DNA of 64,000 bases from Celeribacter litoreus. Its GTDB lineage: Bacteria > Pseudomonadota > Alphaproteobacteria > Rhodobacterales > Rhodobacteraceae. The notes below the pieces were generated by a model, which did no database searches, had not been told where the DNA came from, and saw nothing but the letters and a program-made list of their open reading frames with translations. Shown piece after piece: positions 11,301 to 20,368 of this stretch; the stretch's first letter is position 1, and every line of letters starts with the position of its first letter. The position numbers and the translations under genes were made by a program. The stretch spans positions 372,001 to 436,000 of the forward strand of contig NZ_JAIUFY010000005.1 of the NCBI RefSeq assembly GCF_020165855.1, given 5' to 3'.

Positions 11301-11648
11301 GGTGTCCGCAGCAACAGGCAACCGTTCGAAGATGATTTCACCCGCGGCGATGCGATTGACCTCGACGCGGCCGGAAAAGAGGGCGGAGCGGCTCCAGTCC
11401 AACTCCGCATCGCGCAACGTGAACCACACGCCATCGCTGTCCGCGATGGTCAGTTCGTCGAGCGTCGCAGTGGACGACAGAAGGCCTTTGAACCCTTCGA
11501 TCCGGATGTCACGACCGGCGCCGGAGAGATTGTCCTCCAGAAAGCCGACGATCATCGAACGGTCACGATCCGTCTGGCTCGTGTCTTCTTGAGCCATCAG
11601 GCCCAAGGGCAAGAACAGGGCTGCGGAGAGAAAGAGATATCGCTTCAA
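8358..11648 (-). CDS. tamB: TamB, translocation and assembly module inner-membrane/periplasmic protein
   Basis: 1096-residue member of the AsmA-like/TamB bridge family. An N-terminal hydrophobic signal (KRYLFLSAALFLPLGLMA) is followed by long repetitive beta-taco sequence and the conserved C-terminal DUF490/TamB domain. That domain contains AELGGRLRVTGT, GQFSLIRGRLSLLG and QDEILAQLLFGKDLTEISALQ, and the chain ends in FFERDY. It spans the periplasm and cooperates with TamA in outer-membrane protein insertion and probably lipid transport. The start is TTG at 11648, overlapping the TGA of tamA (TTGA), so translation is coupled. It is shorter than E. coli TamB (1259 aa), as is common in alphaproteobacteria. 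Confidence 0.93.
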   Translation of the reverse strand: MKRYLFLSAALFLPLGLMAQEDTSQTDRDRSMIVGFLEDNLSGAGRDIRIEGFKGLLSSTATLDELTIADSDGVWFTLRDAELDWSRSALFSGRVEVNRIAAGEIIFERLPVAADTGVDLPDPEATPFSLPDLPVSIDIGEIAAERVLLGAPVIRIGEDIEISLVGSANLADGSGGLDLEIERIDGSEGAFDLAVSYANATEQLDLDLSLREGPGGLVSTIANLPGAPSLSLTAQGSGPLDDFVADITLATQDEDRLSGQISLAAEVDPEAPDAPAPRRFTADLSGDLTPLFSAEYAPFFGASSTLVANGVSYPAGGFDLDRFSLSMRTVSLVGSAQIAADGLPSAFSISGSLKDPDDRAVLLPFGDARSQVDEADIIAQFNAGESDDWAADITVVGYQHDGLAFDSATLGAGGKIARNASDDGGRLLSAVSAAFDLVVDGFASEDQALQDAIGSAPALKGRLTWREGRRLIINGLTLETDATTAQLDGRLSGVKRGLEFTGRMSLDTPRLERFAGLSGMALSGGVSATAEGSVSALNGTFDLTVQANGDDLAFGIPQLDALTGGNSTVAMTARRDTSGLTLEAASLDTAAVTASASGNLSSDSGALQLNAELDDVARLGIGLSGPLTLETQLDRASGASTWQTNANMSGPGGSTATLSGSLAQDFATADLSLTGNAPLGLANSFTTAVLAQGSAGFDIALNGPLALSSVAGQVNLQSGARVVVSSANLALTLQRGNIVISGEQTNLDILATADTGGQIQASGSLGLTGALPANLSIALTDLTLVDPRLYTTSLGGEITIDGPLAGGASVAGDITLGTTEVTVSPSALGGGGALPDIIHIGASSDVIRTQRRSGLLDNGAGSGGGSVYGLDLVIRAPGRIFVRGRGLDAELGGRLRVTGTTADVIPVGQFSLIRGRLSLLGQRIDLEEGAITLQGELDPTLRLVAQTATDDMTIQIVLSGPVSAPELTLSSSPEMPQDEILAQLLFGKDLTEISALQAAQMASAVATLTGNGGGLVGSIRDRFGLDDLDLQTTEDGDAALKVGKYISDKVYTDVTIDSEGKTEINLNLDATRNITIKGSVTSEGDTGVGVFFERDY

Positions 11649-13417
11649 AACGCTTGTCCAATCCCGATGTAGAATTGCACGCCATCACTTGTGGAGCCGG
11701 AAACAGGGGCGGCCACGTCAAAGCGGATCGGGCCGACGCCGGTGTCATAGCGAAGCCCGAGCCCGGCGCCCGAGTGCCATTCGGCGTCCGCCCCCGGAAG
11801 GGCGTCCGTGCCGACGCCGCCAACGTCGAGGAAGCCGACCAAAGAGATGGGCCCCCTCACGACGCTACGGAGTTCGGTTGAGAGACCGACAAAGCTCGAC
11901 CCGCCAGAAGACAGGGGGCCGACGTCGACACCGAGCGATTGGTAGGGCTGTCCGCGAACGGTGCCGCCGCCGCCGGAGTGGAACAGCATGTCGGGGGGCA
12001 CCTCGGTGTAATCGGCGCCAATGATCGACCCGAGCTGTAGGCGCGCCGCAAAGGTAAAACGGTCGTCCTCTCCGAAGGACTCGTAGCCGCGTCCGTCGAC
12101 AAAGAGGCGCGCTCCTGACTCAGAGCCGTAGAGGCCGAGAAACGGCATGATTTCTGCGGCGAAATAGCTGCCGTCCTTCGGGTTCAGAGTGTTGTCGCGT
12201 CGGTCCCGCGTTCCCTCGACCGGGAAGATGAGGTGATGGAAAATGCGATGCCCGAAGTCGTCATCGACGTCGGAATACCGGTAGCCGATACTGGTGGAAA
12301 AGGTGGAGATCAGTGAGCTTTCCACATCCACACCGAAGGTGAATTCACCTGTGTCGGACCGAAAGTCGGGTTCGTCGAGATGTTCGATGCTTGTGCCGAC
12401 GACGAGCGTTGTCTTCTTGCTCGGTGTCGCGGGTCTGCGGTAGCTCGCGGACAGGCTGTAATCGACGCCCGTCGACCCGCCAAGCCCCGCAATCTCGCCG
12501 TCGAACCGGAGGCGGTCCGCGTGGTTCGTGATGTTCCGGTGCATCCAGTAGGCGCTGAGCGTGCCGCCTTCCAGTGAAGACACTTCAGCGCCGAAACCGA
12601 AGCGGCGGCGCCTTTCATCGATCAGGGTTGCCGTGATGTCGAGACTTCCATCCGGATTGAGCGTTTCGGCCTCACGCAACGTGATGGAACGGAACGTGCC
12701 GGTTTTCTGTAGTCTGCTGCTCACGAGGGTGAGTGTGTCAGGATCATAGGCTGCGCCGCTCGGGAAATTCGCGATGCGCTCGAGACGTTGTTCTTTGACT
12801 TGGCTCCGTCCTGCAAAGCTCAGTGTGCCAAAGGTGACGGGCGGGCCGGGATCAATTTCGATATCGACGTCGAGCGTCTTGTCCCGGTGATCGGCAACGA
12901 CCCGTTGGGACGTGGGTTCCGCCTTAGCGTGGGAGGCCTGACGCCAGGCATCCACCGCCGCGTCCGAGGCGTCTCCGACGAGACCGGCACGGGCGATCTC
13001 ACCCGTAGTAAAGTCAGCGGGCAGTTCTGTGCCGGGGGTGAGTGGCCCGACATTGGCGTCTCCGAAAACGAACCGTGGGCCGGGTGTGACGGAGATTGTC
13101 ACGCGGTCTATCTGTGGGGGAAGGGAAATGAGCGACATGTCCGCGCCCTCCCGTCCGTCAACTTTGATCGAGATAACGGGTCCGTAATAGCCCTCGCGGT
13201 AAAGAAGCGACAACAGAGTGCCATAGTCTGCCTGCACGGCGGCGATGATTTCTTCCGAGGTCTCGACGCCCTCCTGTCTCGCCTGAAGGACAGCTGAGCT
13301 CGCCTTCAACGCTTTCGTCAGGCTGTCGTCTGCCTCCGTTTCGAAGCGGGTTTCGAACGCATTGGAGGCCCCCGCGAACAGGGTGAATGCTAGAGCGAGT
13401 TTCGCGACAGTTCGCAC
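11645..13417 (-). CDS. tamA: TamA, outer-membrane BamA/Omp85-family assembly protein
   Basis: 590-residue Omp85 protein. A signal peptide (MRTVAKLALAFTLFAGASNA) is followed by about 240 residues of POTRA-type sequence and a C-terminal 16-strand barrel. The barrel contains the typical GGGGTVRGQPYQSLG substrate-loop motif and a C-terminal strand ending in phenylalanine (VQFYIGIGQAF). It is smaller than BamA and directly followed by tamB with a 4-base overlap, which identifies it as TamA. The tamA-tamB pair is transcribed leftward and diverges from the phnA-family gene; the 180-base gap between them should hold both promoters. Confidence 0.93.
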   Translation of the reverse strand: MRTVAKLALAFTLFAGASNAFETRFETEADDSLTKALKASSAVLQARQEGVETSEEIIAAVQADYGTLLSLLYREGYYGPVISIKVDGREGADMSLISLPPQIDRVTISVTPGPRFVFGDANVGPLTPGTELPADFTTGEIARAGLVGDASDAAVDAWRQASHAKAEPTSQRVVADHRDKTLDVDIEIDPGPPVTFGTLSFAGRSQVKEQRLERIANFPSGAAYDPDTLTLVSSRLQKTGTFRSITLREAETLNPDGSLDITATLIDERRRRFGFGAEVSSLEGGTLSAYWMHRNITNHADRLRFDGEIAGLGGSTGVDYSLSASYRRPATPSKKTTLVVGTSIEHLDEPDFRSDTGEFTFGVDVESSLISTFSTSIGYRYSDVDDDFGHRIFHHLIFPVEGTRDRRDNTLNPKDGSYFAAEIMPFLGLYGSESGARLFVDGRGYESFGEDDRFTFAARLQLGSIIGADYTEVPPDMLFHSGGGGTVRGQPYQSLGVDVGPLSSGGSSFVGLSTELRSVVRGPISLVGFLDVGGVGTDALPGADAEWHSGAGLGLRYDTGVGPIRFDVAAPVSGSTSDGVQFYIGIGQAF

Positions 13418-13599
13418 GTTTGTCTTCCCCTCAGACGATAGGTTCGTCTTGATCTGGTGCGACTATGCGGCTTCGGCAAGCGAGTTGGAAGGGGATGCGC
13501 CCAGAAAACACCTGAACGGCGTGCGAGAGGCGGTTTGTTGCTTGTCAAAACCGTGACCGACCCCCTAGGGTCCGCGCAAATTCGAAGATGGAGGCTGTG

Positions 13600-14109
13600 A
13601 TGGCTCAGTGTGATATTTGTGGCGCGGAAGGTGCGTTGATCGATGTTGTGATGCAGCCTCGGACGGAAAGCGTTCAACTGTGCGAAACCTGCGCCGGTGG
13701 CCTCAAGGGCGAAGCCGTGCCGGACGGGCATTGGCAGGCACTGACGACGTCCATGTGGTCGGTGAGCGACGCGGTGAAAGTCGTCTCGTGGCGTTTGCTC
13801 AATCGTCTCAAGGAAGAAGGCTGGGCCGCAGATGCGCTCGATATGCTCTACCTCGAGCCCGAGGTGGAGGAATGGGCGAAATCCGGTGGTCCCGACGTGA
13901 TCCACCGCGACAGCCTCGGGGCTGTCCTGTCTGCGGGTGATACCGTTGTCCTGATCAAGGATTTGCCGGTCAAGGGCGGGGGCTTCACGGCGAAACGCGG
14001 CACGGCAGTGCGGGGGATTTCTCTCGTGCCGGACAACGCCGGTCACATCGAGGGACGCGTTGAAGGTCAGCGGATCGTGATCCTGACAGAGTTCGTGAAA
14101 AAGCGCTGA
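13600..14109 (+). CDS. PhnA-family zinc-ribbon protein
   Basis: 169 residues. The N-terminal zinc ribbon has two CxxC pairs (CDICGAEG, CETCAGGL). The C-terminal PhnA domain has SAGDTVVLIKDLPVKGGGF, AKRGTAVRGISL and HIEGRVEGQRIVILTEFVKK. Despite the historic name (alkylphosphonate utilisation), the family's cellular role is not established and it is not the phosphonoacetate hydrolase. An ATG at 13588 is in frame, but the ATG at 13600 sits five bases after GGAGG and begins directly at the zinc ribbon, so it is preferred. A bidirectional terminator follows, shared with the convergent cold-shock gene. Confidence 0.88.
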   Translation: MAQCDICGAEGALIDVVMQPRTESVQLCETCAGGLKGEAVPDGHWQALTTSMWSVSDAVKVVSWRLLNRLKEEGWAADALDMLYLEPEVEEWAKSGGPDVIHRDSLGAVLSAGDTVVLIKDLPVKGGGFTAKRGTAVRGISLVPDNAGHIEGRVEGQRIVILTEFVKKR

Positions 14110-14127
14110 GCGTCGCCACATAAAACA

Positions 14128-14152
14128 AAACGCCCGCGAATTGCGGGCGTTT
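14128..14152. terminator. Bidirectional terminator between phnA-like gene and csp
   Basis: Perfect 10-bp stem AAACGCCCGC / GCGGGCGTTT with a 5-base loop. It has T-rich flank on the right and A-rich flank on the left, so it can terminate both converging genes. Confidence 0.85.
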
Positions 14153-14188
14153 CTCTATCTCCAATCGCCCCGTGAGGCGATGCGTGGC

Positions 14189-14395
14189 TTATGCCACGAC
14201 GAGGTTCACTGCAGATTCGCGACCGTCACGACCTGCTTCGATGTCGAAGGTAACCTTCGCGCCATCTGCCAGACCGGTGAGGCCGGAACGCTCGACTGCG
14301 GAGATGTGAACGAACACATCTTTGCTGCCGCCTTCAGGCTGAATAAAGCCGTAGCCTTTGGTGGAATTGAACCATTTTACGGTGCCGTTGGCCAT
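14189..14395 (-). CDS. Cold-shock protein, CspA family
   Basis: 68-residue single cold-shock domain protein that binds single-stranded RNA/DNA and melts secondary structure. RNP1 (KGYGFIQP) and RNP2 (DVFVHISAV) are intact, and the N-terminus is MANGTVKWFN. Start ATG at 14395 with AGGAG upstream. About 170 bases separate it from the next gene upstream, long enough for the structured 5' leader usual for csp genes, though no cold box is claimed here. Several paralogues are normal in this group, so no numbered symbol is given. Confidence 0.95.
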   Translation of the reverse strand: MANGTVKWFNSTKGYGFIQPEGGSKDVFVHISAVERSGLTGLADGAKVTFDIEAGRDGRESAVNLVVA

Positions 14396-14564
14396 CCGAT
14401 ATACTCCTAGTTTATGTGTCGCTCGCGAAAGTGCAACGACCCGGCTCAGTCAGTGGTCGATCGAAGACTGTGGCCGGTAAGGGAGAACAGATGGGTCGAT
14501 AGAGGTAACGTAGCGAAATCGACTATATAGATTTTGCGCGGAAAAAATAGTGAAATCGGTGATC

Positions 14565-15281
14565 TTACGCGAGATTGTGACGCACCGTTTCGAACCAGTC
14601 CTTTCGAGGTTGCTCATTCGGGCCGAGCAGTTCCGGAATGAGGAACGGTCGGTCGAAGAACGCACCGAGTGGTCCGTCTTTCACAGCGTCGTAGGCCCCC
14701 TGGGATTTGATCTGTGCTTCTTTCGGGCCGGCGTTCGAGTGCGGCTTGAGTTCAACCTCCGGCAAGCCTGCCGCAGAAAGACCGAAATTTACGGCGCCCG
14801 GTCGAGTGATGTCCACAACAGTCAGGCGCGGGTCGCCGTCGAACATGGTGAGCATCTTCGCAAACCAGCTGTTGCGGCGCAGGATCATGTTTTCGAGGTG
14901 TTTGCGCGTGTGCGGGCGGTCGCGGTGGCGCATCATCGAATAGAGCCACGGCCCCATCGGGCGGGTATTCAGGATGAAATGCGCATTCGGGAACATCTCG
15001 CGATAGAGATCGACGGGGCGAAAGTCGCCACGGTCGGAAAAGGCATCATGCTTGGCCATATGCCAATTCCCCGCGCTGTGTCGGGAGTTGAGGCCAAGTT
15101 TCTGAAATGCATGGTGAAATGACGTGGTGCCGGTGCGGGCGTGGCCTAGGAGAAAGACCTTGCGGGCCTCGGTGTCCCCGCGGGGCTCCCATTTGGTGAG
15201 GAGGCGGTTGCGGGTTCGGACGGGATAGCAAGGAATGCCGGACCGATCAATCGCGCAGCGCTCATCCTTAGCCCTATCCAA
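14565..15281 (-). CDS. Sulfotransferase family protein
   Basis: 238 residues. The P-loop-like PAPS-binding motif KVFLLGHARTGTTSFHHAF lies near residues 41-59 and is followed by the LGLNSRHS motif. ILNTRPMGPWLYSMMRHRD matches the 3'-phosphate-binding region of the family. It probably transfers sulfate from PAPS to a glycan, lipid or other acceptor. The acceptor is unknown. The only start available before the motif is TTG at 15281, so the exact N-terminus is uncertain. The gene stands alone between csp and a gene-poor stretch. A second, distinct sulfotransferase-like gene lies at 62.2 kb. Confidence 0.75.
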   Translation of the reverse strand: MDRAKDERCAIDRSGIPCYPVRTRNRLLTKWEPRGDTEARKVFLLGHARTGTTSFHHAFQKLGLNSRHSAGNWHMAKHDAFSDRGDFRPVDLYREMFPNAHFILNTRPMGPWLYSMMRHRDRPHTRKHLENMILRRNSWFAKMLTMFDGDPRLTVVDITRPGAVNFGLSAAGLPEVELKPHSNAGPKEAQIKSQGAYDAVKDGPLGAFFDRPFLIPELLGPNEQPRKDWFETVRHNLA

Positions 15282-15736
15282 AGACGCGATTTTCCCCTAT
15301 GGGTTGAGTCAAATGCGGCCCAAGAAAGGCACAGATTCTGAGGGTCTGCTTCATTTTTCGTCAAATATTTTGCACAATGTGGCAATCTAGGGTTGATTGT
15401 GTCGAAAATGTTGACAAAACTGGGCGTAATGCTGGCTAACTGAACTTACTTATCAGGTGGTTCGCGGGACGTCCCCTCTTCCCGCTAGTTTGAGTAGAGT
15501 AAGCAAAAACATGGATCCATCAGCCAAGAGATGGGCGTGTGTCCAAGCAGAATAAAGGTGTACTAGGCATCTTTGACGCGTCTGCCATTCCCTCGGGCAG
15601 GCGCGTTTTCCTTTGCCAAAACACCGGTCTGCCCCGCGTCTGCCAAGTGTCGGACTTCTGTCGGACCCCGCGCACGGTGCCAAGAGACGCCGTTAACCTC
15701 CCTTTGTCATGGTGATCCCACCCGCCGCCGGAGACC
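15282..15736. other. Gene-poor region with a possible short transcript
   Basis: 455 bases without a convincing ORF. A TTGACA box occurs at 15411-15416, and a strong terminator-like hairpin with a T4 tail is at 15576-15610. Together they could delimit a small RNA of about 130-160 bases read rightward, but the -10 element is poor and no RNA family is recognised. The remainder is lower in GC than the neighbours and shows no other feature. Confidence 0.3.
15576..15610 (+). terminator. Terminator-like hairpin, copy 1 of a repeated motif
   Basis: 11-bp stem ACGCGTCTGCC / GGCAGGCGCGT with one T-G wobble and a 9-base loop, followed by TTTTCC. The left flank GCATCTTTGACGCG is repeated exactly at the hairpin after the brnA-like gene. 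Confidence 0.6.
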
Positions 15737-16129
15737 ATGATGCCCACACCCAGACCCCGCCTCACCAAAACCCAGCGCCTCGCCCAAGAGCGGCTGCAAC
15801 GCCACGCAGAGGCGCTTGGCCGGTTCGACACATGGGACTGGGACGTGGCGCAGATCGTGCCGGAAGCCTGGGCGACGCTCGAACAGGATATCGACGTCAC
15901 CGAGAAGAAGATGAAAGTCACCCTCCGCCTCGATGAAAGCGTCGCCAAATTCTTTCGCGCGCAAGGGGCGGGCTATCAGGCGCGGATCAACCACGTGCTC
16001 GGCACCTACGCCCAGATGAAGATCGCGGAACTGGCCCTCACCGAACGCAAATACGAGGCATGGCGACGGGCGCGCAAAGCGGGACTGAGCGAGGAGGAGC
16101 AGATGAAAGCGTGGCGGGAGGCGGATTAG
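15737..16129 (+). CDS. BrnA-type antitoxin-like protein (DUF4415), no BrnT partner
   Basis: 130 residues. The C-terminal half carries the BrnA/DUF4415 ribbon-helix-helix pattern VTLRLDESVAKFFRAQGAGY followed by QARINHVLGTY, which binds operator DNA and toxin in the BrnTA type II system. The N-terminal half is a longer helical extension than in classic BrnA. No BrnT ribonuclease gene lies on either side: upstream is the gene-poor region, downstream a hairpin and a GIY-YIG gene. It may therefore be an orphan regulator. Start ATG at 15737, with an alternative ATG one codon later. The antisense frame across the same bases is not credible. Confidence 0.7.
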   Translation: MMPTPRPRLTKTQRLAQERLQRHAEALGRFDTWDWDVAQIVPEAWATLEQDIDVTEKKMKVTLRLDESVAKFFRAQGAGYQARINHVLGTYAQMKIAELALTERKYEAWRRARKAGLSEEEQMKAWREAD

Positions 16130-16173
16130 GTTGGGCTGCAATGGAGACCAATCAAAGATGCAAAGCATCTTTG

Positions 16174-16206
16174 ACGCGCCAGACCCGCCCCCACGGGGCT
16201 GCGCGT
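16174..16206 (+). terminator. Terminator-like hairpin, copy 2 of the repeated motif
   Basis: Stem ACGCG..CAG / CTGCGCGT extended by CCCG/CGGG, ending in GTTT, 45 bases after the brnA-like stop. It is preceded by AAAGATGC-AAA-GCATCTTT, itself an 8-bp inverted repeat, and shares GCATCTTTGACGCG with the copy at 15.57 kb. Confidence 0.6.
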
Positions 16207-16226
16207 TTCACGCGAACCCCCTCGGG

Positions 16227-17123
16227 TCAGGAGCGGGGGTTGATAATGGTGTCTTTCCAGTCGCCGTATGTTTGGCTCTTCCCTTGAACAAGCCAATCGG
16301 TTCGCCCGTTTCTCGATGTTCCGAAGAAGAAGACCGCTGCGGCGCTTGGGCTGGAAAATGCGATATCTTCAGTGAGAATGAAATTGTCGGTGCCTTGCGG
16401 CACGATTCGACCGGATGACAGCAATTGATCGCGCATTGCTTTCAATTTTTCAGAGAATGACACGGCCTCGTTCAGGCTTCCAACCGCGCCCTCCAAGACG
16501 ACAAACTCTCCGTCAATCTCTTGCGCTTTTGCTGTGATGCCTTTGCGAGTGTGTTTCAATTCGAACGTAATTGCTGGAACCTCCTCGCGCGCTTCCGTGG
16601 CCTTTTTCGTTGTCGTTTTTCTGAAAAAGTCCACTCCGATGACGGGCAGGATGATTTGGAGTTGCTCCAAGAAGGCTTCCATATCGGAAATGTCGGCTTC
16701 CGGTAGCTTGTCGAAAGAGGGTTCCGTTTTGTTTACGACTTCCGACTTCTTGGCGTCTTTGAGCATCCCAATCAGTCGGCCTTCAAGGAATTTCACATGG
16801 GCCTTCGTCAAGTTCATGTCTTTGTTTGTTACGGCCACGAACCGTTCCCAAAACGCTTTGTTCTCGTCCTTCGAGTGCGAGTTTAGACGGGTCGAAATAT
16901 CATCTCCTTCCCCAACATAAACTTGTGGGAGATCAGCATCTAAAGGTGAGCCATAGAGAATATAGACGCCTGTTTTTTTGATTTCGTCGCGCTGTAAGGC
17001 CACTTCAAGTTTGGTGCGCGGTGCTGAAATAACGTGTCCGGTCCAGTTTACGATTTCAGCGGTGACAACGCCTGTTGGAGTTCCTTCAGCCAAGAAAAGG
17101 CGAACCGAGCGACCATGTGCCAT
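16227..17123 (-). CDS. GIY-YIG nuclease domain protein with C-terminal DUF4357
   Basis: 298 residues. A GIY-YIG fold is seen around residues 50-125: GVYILYGSP, then VYVGEGDDISTRLNSHSKD with the catalytic Tyr and Arg, and a glutamate in VKFLEGRLI. The C-terminal segment (SPSAAAVFFFGTSRNGRTDW and GKSQTYGDWKD) matches the DUF4357 pattern often fused to GIY-YIG or restriction proteins. It is probably a DNA-binding or cleaving accessory enzyme. No methylase or second restriction gene is adjacent. The frame extends to a TTG at 17135, but the ATG at 17123 gives a normal N-terminus. It is visibly more AT-rich than flanking core genes, suggesting acquisition. Confidence 0.75.
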   Translation of the reverse strand: MAHGRSVRLFLAEGTPTGVVTAEIVNWTGHVISAPRTKLEVALQRDEIKKTGVYILYGSPLDADLPQVYVGEGDDISTRLNSHSKDENKAFWERFVAVTNKDMNLTKAHVKFLEGRLIGMLKDAKKSEVVNKTEPSFDKLPEADISDMEAFLEQLQIILPVIGVDFFRKTTTKKATEAREEVPAITFELKHTRKGITAKAQEIDGEFVVLEGAVGSLNEAVSFSEKLKAMRDQLLSSGRIVPQGTDNFILTEDIAFSSPSAAAVFFFGTSRNGRTDWLVQGKSQTYGDWKDTIINPRS

Positions 17124-17183
17124 AAATAAATCCAATCAATTGTATGACGCGAAGGTGCGGAAAAGACGTTATTTTCGCAACAA

Positions 17184-17207
17184 AAAAGGCGCCCAAAGGC
17201 GCCTTTT
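17184..17207 (-). terminator. Terminator of ettA
   Basis: Perfect 10-bp stem AAAAGGCGCC / GGCGCCTTTT with a CAAA loop, nine bases beyond the ettA stop and ending in a T run on the minus strand. The A/T tails on both sides make it usable in both directions. Confidence 0.88.
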
Positions 17208-17215
17208 GATCTGCT

Positions 17216-18871
<1,656 letters not shown>

Positions 18872-18940
18872 TTGCAGGGCTCCTTGGGGAAACTGGTTTG
18901 GCGGGTGGTTTAGCGTGTGAATGGGGGGGATGGGAAGGGG

Positions 18941-20302
18941 TTAGTCTATTCCAGCGTATTCGAAAGTATCTACTCGTTCACGCATCAGCTTTCTGAGGTG
19001 TGTTCTGCCATGGCCGGGGATGCTTCCACTGATCCCTTTTGCACGCAAACTACTGTCAGAGGGGCCGACTTTGTCGGCACCTGAAAGTGCCCAATTCCAG
19101 ACTAATGTGACTTTTTGTATGTCAGAAGTTACTAAATCTGGTGGCATGTCGAGCAAGCCTAATTTGACCAATATTTGCTCAAGCGCATTTGTGCCGTTGA
19201 AAAGTCTGTCTCGGAGAGTGCCATACAATGCGGGATCCAAAATTTTCAACGCGATTAGCCCAGCCGTAAGATATTTTGCAATATCCCCGTCTCTATGCGT
19301 GGGAGAAGGCGCAAACATCGCAGCCGTTAAGATTGCATTGGCGTCTCTCAGGCTGAAATTCGGGATGTTCGAGAAAGCCTGAAAATATACTTCAAACTCA
19401 GGGAGGTAACTTTTCTTGTCCAAGGCTAGGCGTTCTGATCTTTCTTTAAAGTAGCTGTACAGACTACCTGCCTCTCCATGCGTTGGGACTTCAAGCGATA
19501 GCGGCATTCTCACATTGTAGAACTTCTGCAAATACTTACTCGCATTCACGCCAGCGCCATATCGTGCTCGAACGGAATTCTCCAACTCGGTCAGGTTCAC
19601 ACCCAGAACGAAATGCACGTTCGGGACATTGAAGAAGTGCTTGATGACTTCGAGTAGGTTCAGCGCGTAATCTGGGCGGCAACGGTCCAATTCGTCGACA
19701 ACGATCACGAGTTTTTGCTCTGCAGCGAGTTCCTTCAGTGCGTCGTGAAAGCTCTGCATGGCAGCACGTTTGCCGTCTTCTTTTTTCCAAAACTCTTCAG
19801 AGGCTTTAGCTAATTCTTTTGCGGCGGCATCGGCAATTGCGTCCACAACAGGAACAGCAATTTCCGAAATTCCGCTTGAGGCGGCGAAGGCACTTAGTCG
19901 CACCGCTGGTTTGCGTAGTTTGTATGCGGCATTCTTCAGCTTGCCCCATACTTTGGAATGCTTCTCGTCTTTTGTGAACCGGTCGCTGATGACGCCAGTG
20001 AGAGCGATCAGTGGATCATCGAGAAAGTCATGCTGGAAGGCATCGAAATAGACGGTGGTCGCCTGATTGCCGTGCTCATCTTTGATATGCTCCCCAACCC
20101 AGCATCTTAAAAACACCGACTTGCCTGCACCCCACGGGGCGTCGACCGCGATGACCATCGGTTCCTCGATCTTTTCAACTAAGTCAGAGAGCTTTTTGCC
20201 GTCCTTTTTGCGGCCGAGGTCCGAGACGCCGCCCTCCTTGGCTTCGAAGCCATCGACATAAAGTTCAATTTCCGGCTCTTTGACGGTCAGGCGGCTGGTC
20301 AT
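18941..20302 (-). CDS. KAP family P-loop NTPase
   Basis: 453 residues. Walker A is VDAPWGAGKSVFLRCW (about residues 53-68). A YFDAFQHDFLDDPL segment follows, and Walker B is KLVIVVDELDRCRPDYALNL (about 197-216). The FVLGVNLTELENSVRARYG region follows. This order is typical of KAP NTPases (STAND class). Membrane helices, present in many KAP proteins, are not evident. The role is unknown. Relatives occur on plasmids and in predicted defence or signalling contexts. Start ATG at 20302 follows GGAG. The gene is AT-rich relative to ettA and nadD, has no obvious partner gene, and lies between ettA and a GNAT gene on the same strand. Confidence 0.8.
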   Translation of the reverse strand: MTSRLTVKEPEIELYVDGFEAKEGGVSDLGRKKDGKKLSDLVEKIEEPMVIAVDAPWGAGKSVFLRCWVGEHIKDEHGNQATTVYFDAFQHDFLDDPLIALTGVISDRFTKDEKHSKVWGKLKNAAYKLRKPAVRLSAFAASSGISEIAVPVVDAIADAAAKELAKASEEFWKKEDGKRAAMQSFHDALKELAAEQKLVIVVDELDRCRPDYALNLLEVIKHFFNVPNVHFVLGVNLTELENSVRARYGAGVNASKYLQKFYNVRMPLSLEVPTHGEAGSLYSYFKERSERLALDKKSYLPEFEVYFQAFSNIPNFSLRDANAILTAAMFAPSPTHRDGDIAKYLTAGLIALKILDPALYGTLRDRLFNGTNALEQILVKLGLLDMPPDLVTSDIQKVTLVWNWALSGADKVGPSDSSLRAKGISGSIPGHGRTHLRKLMRERVDTFEYAGID

Positions 20303-20368
20303 GAAAAAGGCTCCGATGCTTGAAATATCGGAGCCAGTTTAGGAGTGGTGTGGCCGTGAGGTCTACCC

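Noticed and set aside
15707-16168. Minus-strand frame over the brnA-like gene
   Set aside because: The plus strand has a recognisable DUF4415 pattern, the minus frame has none.
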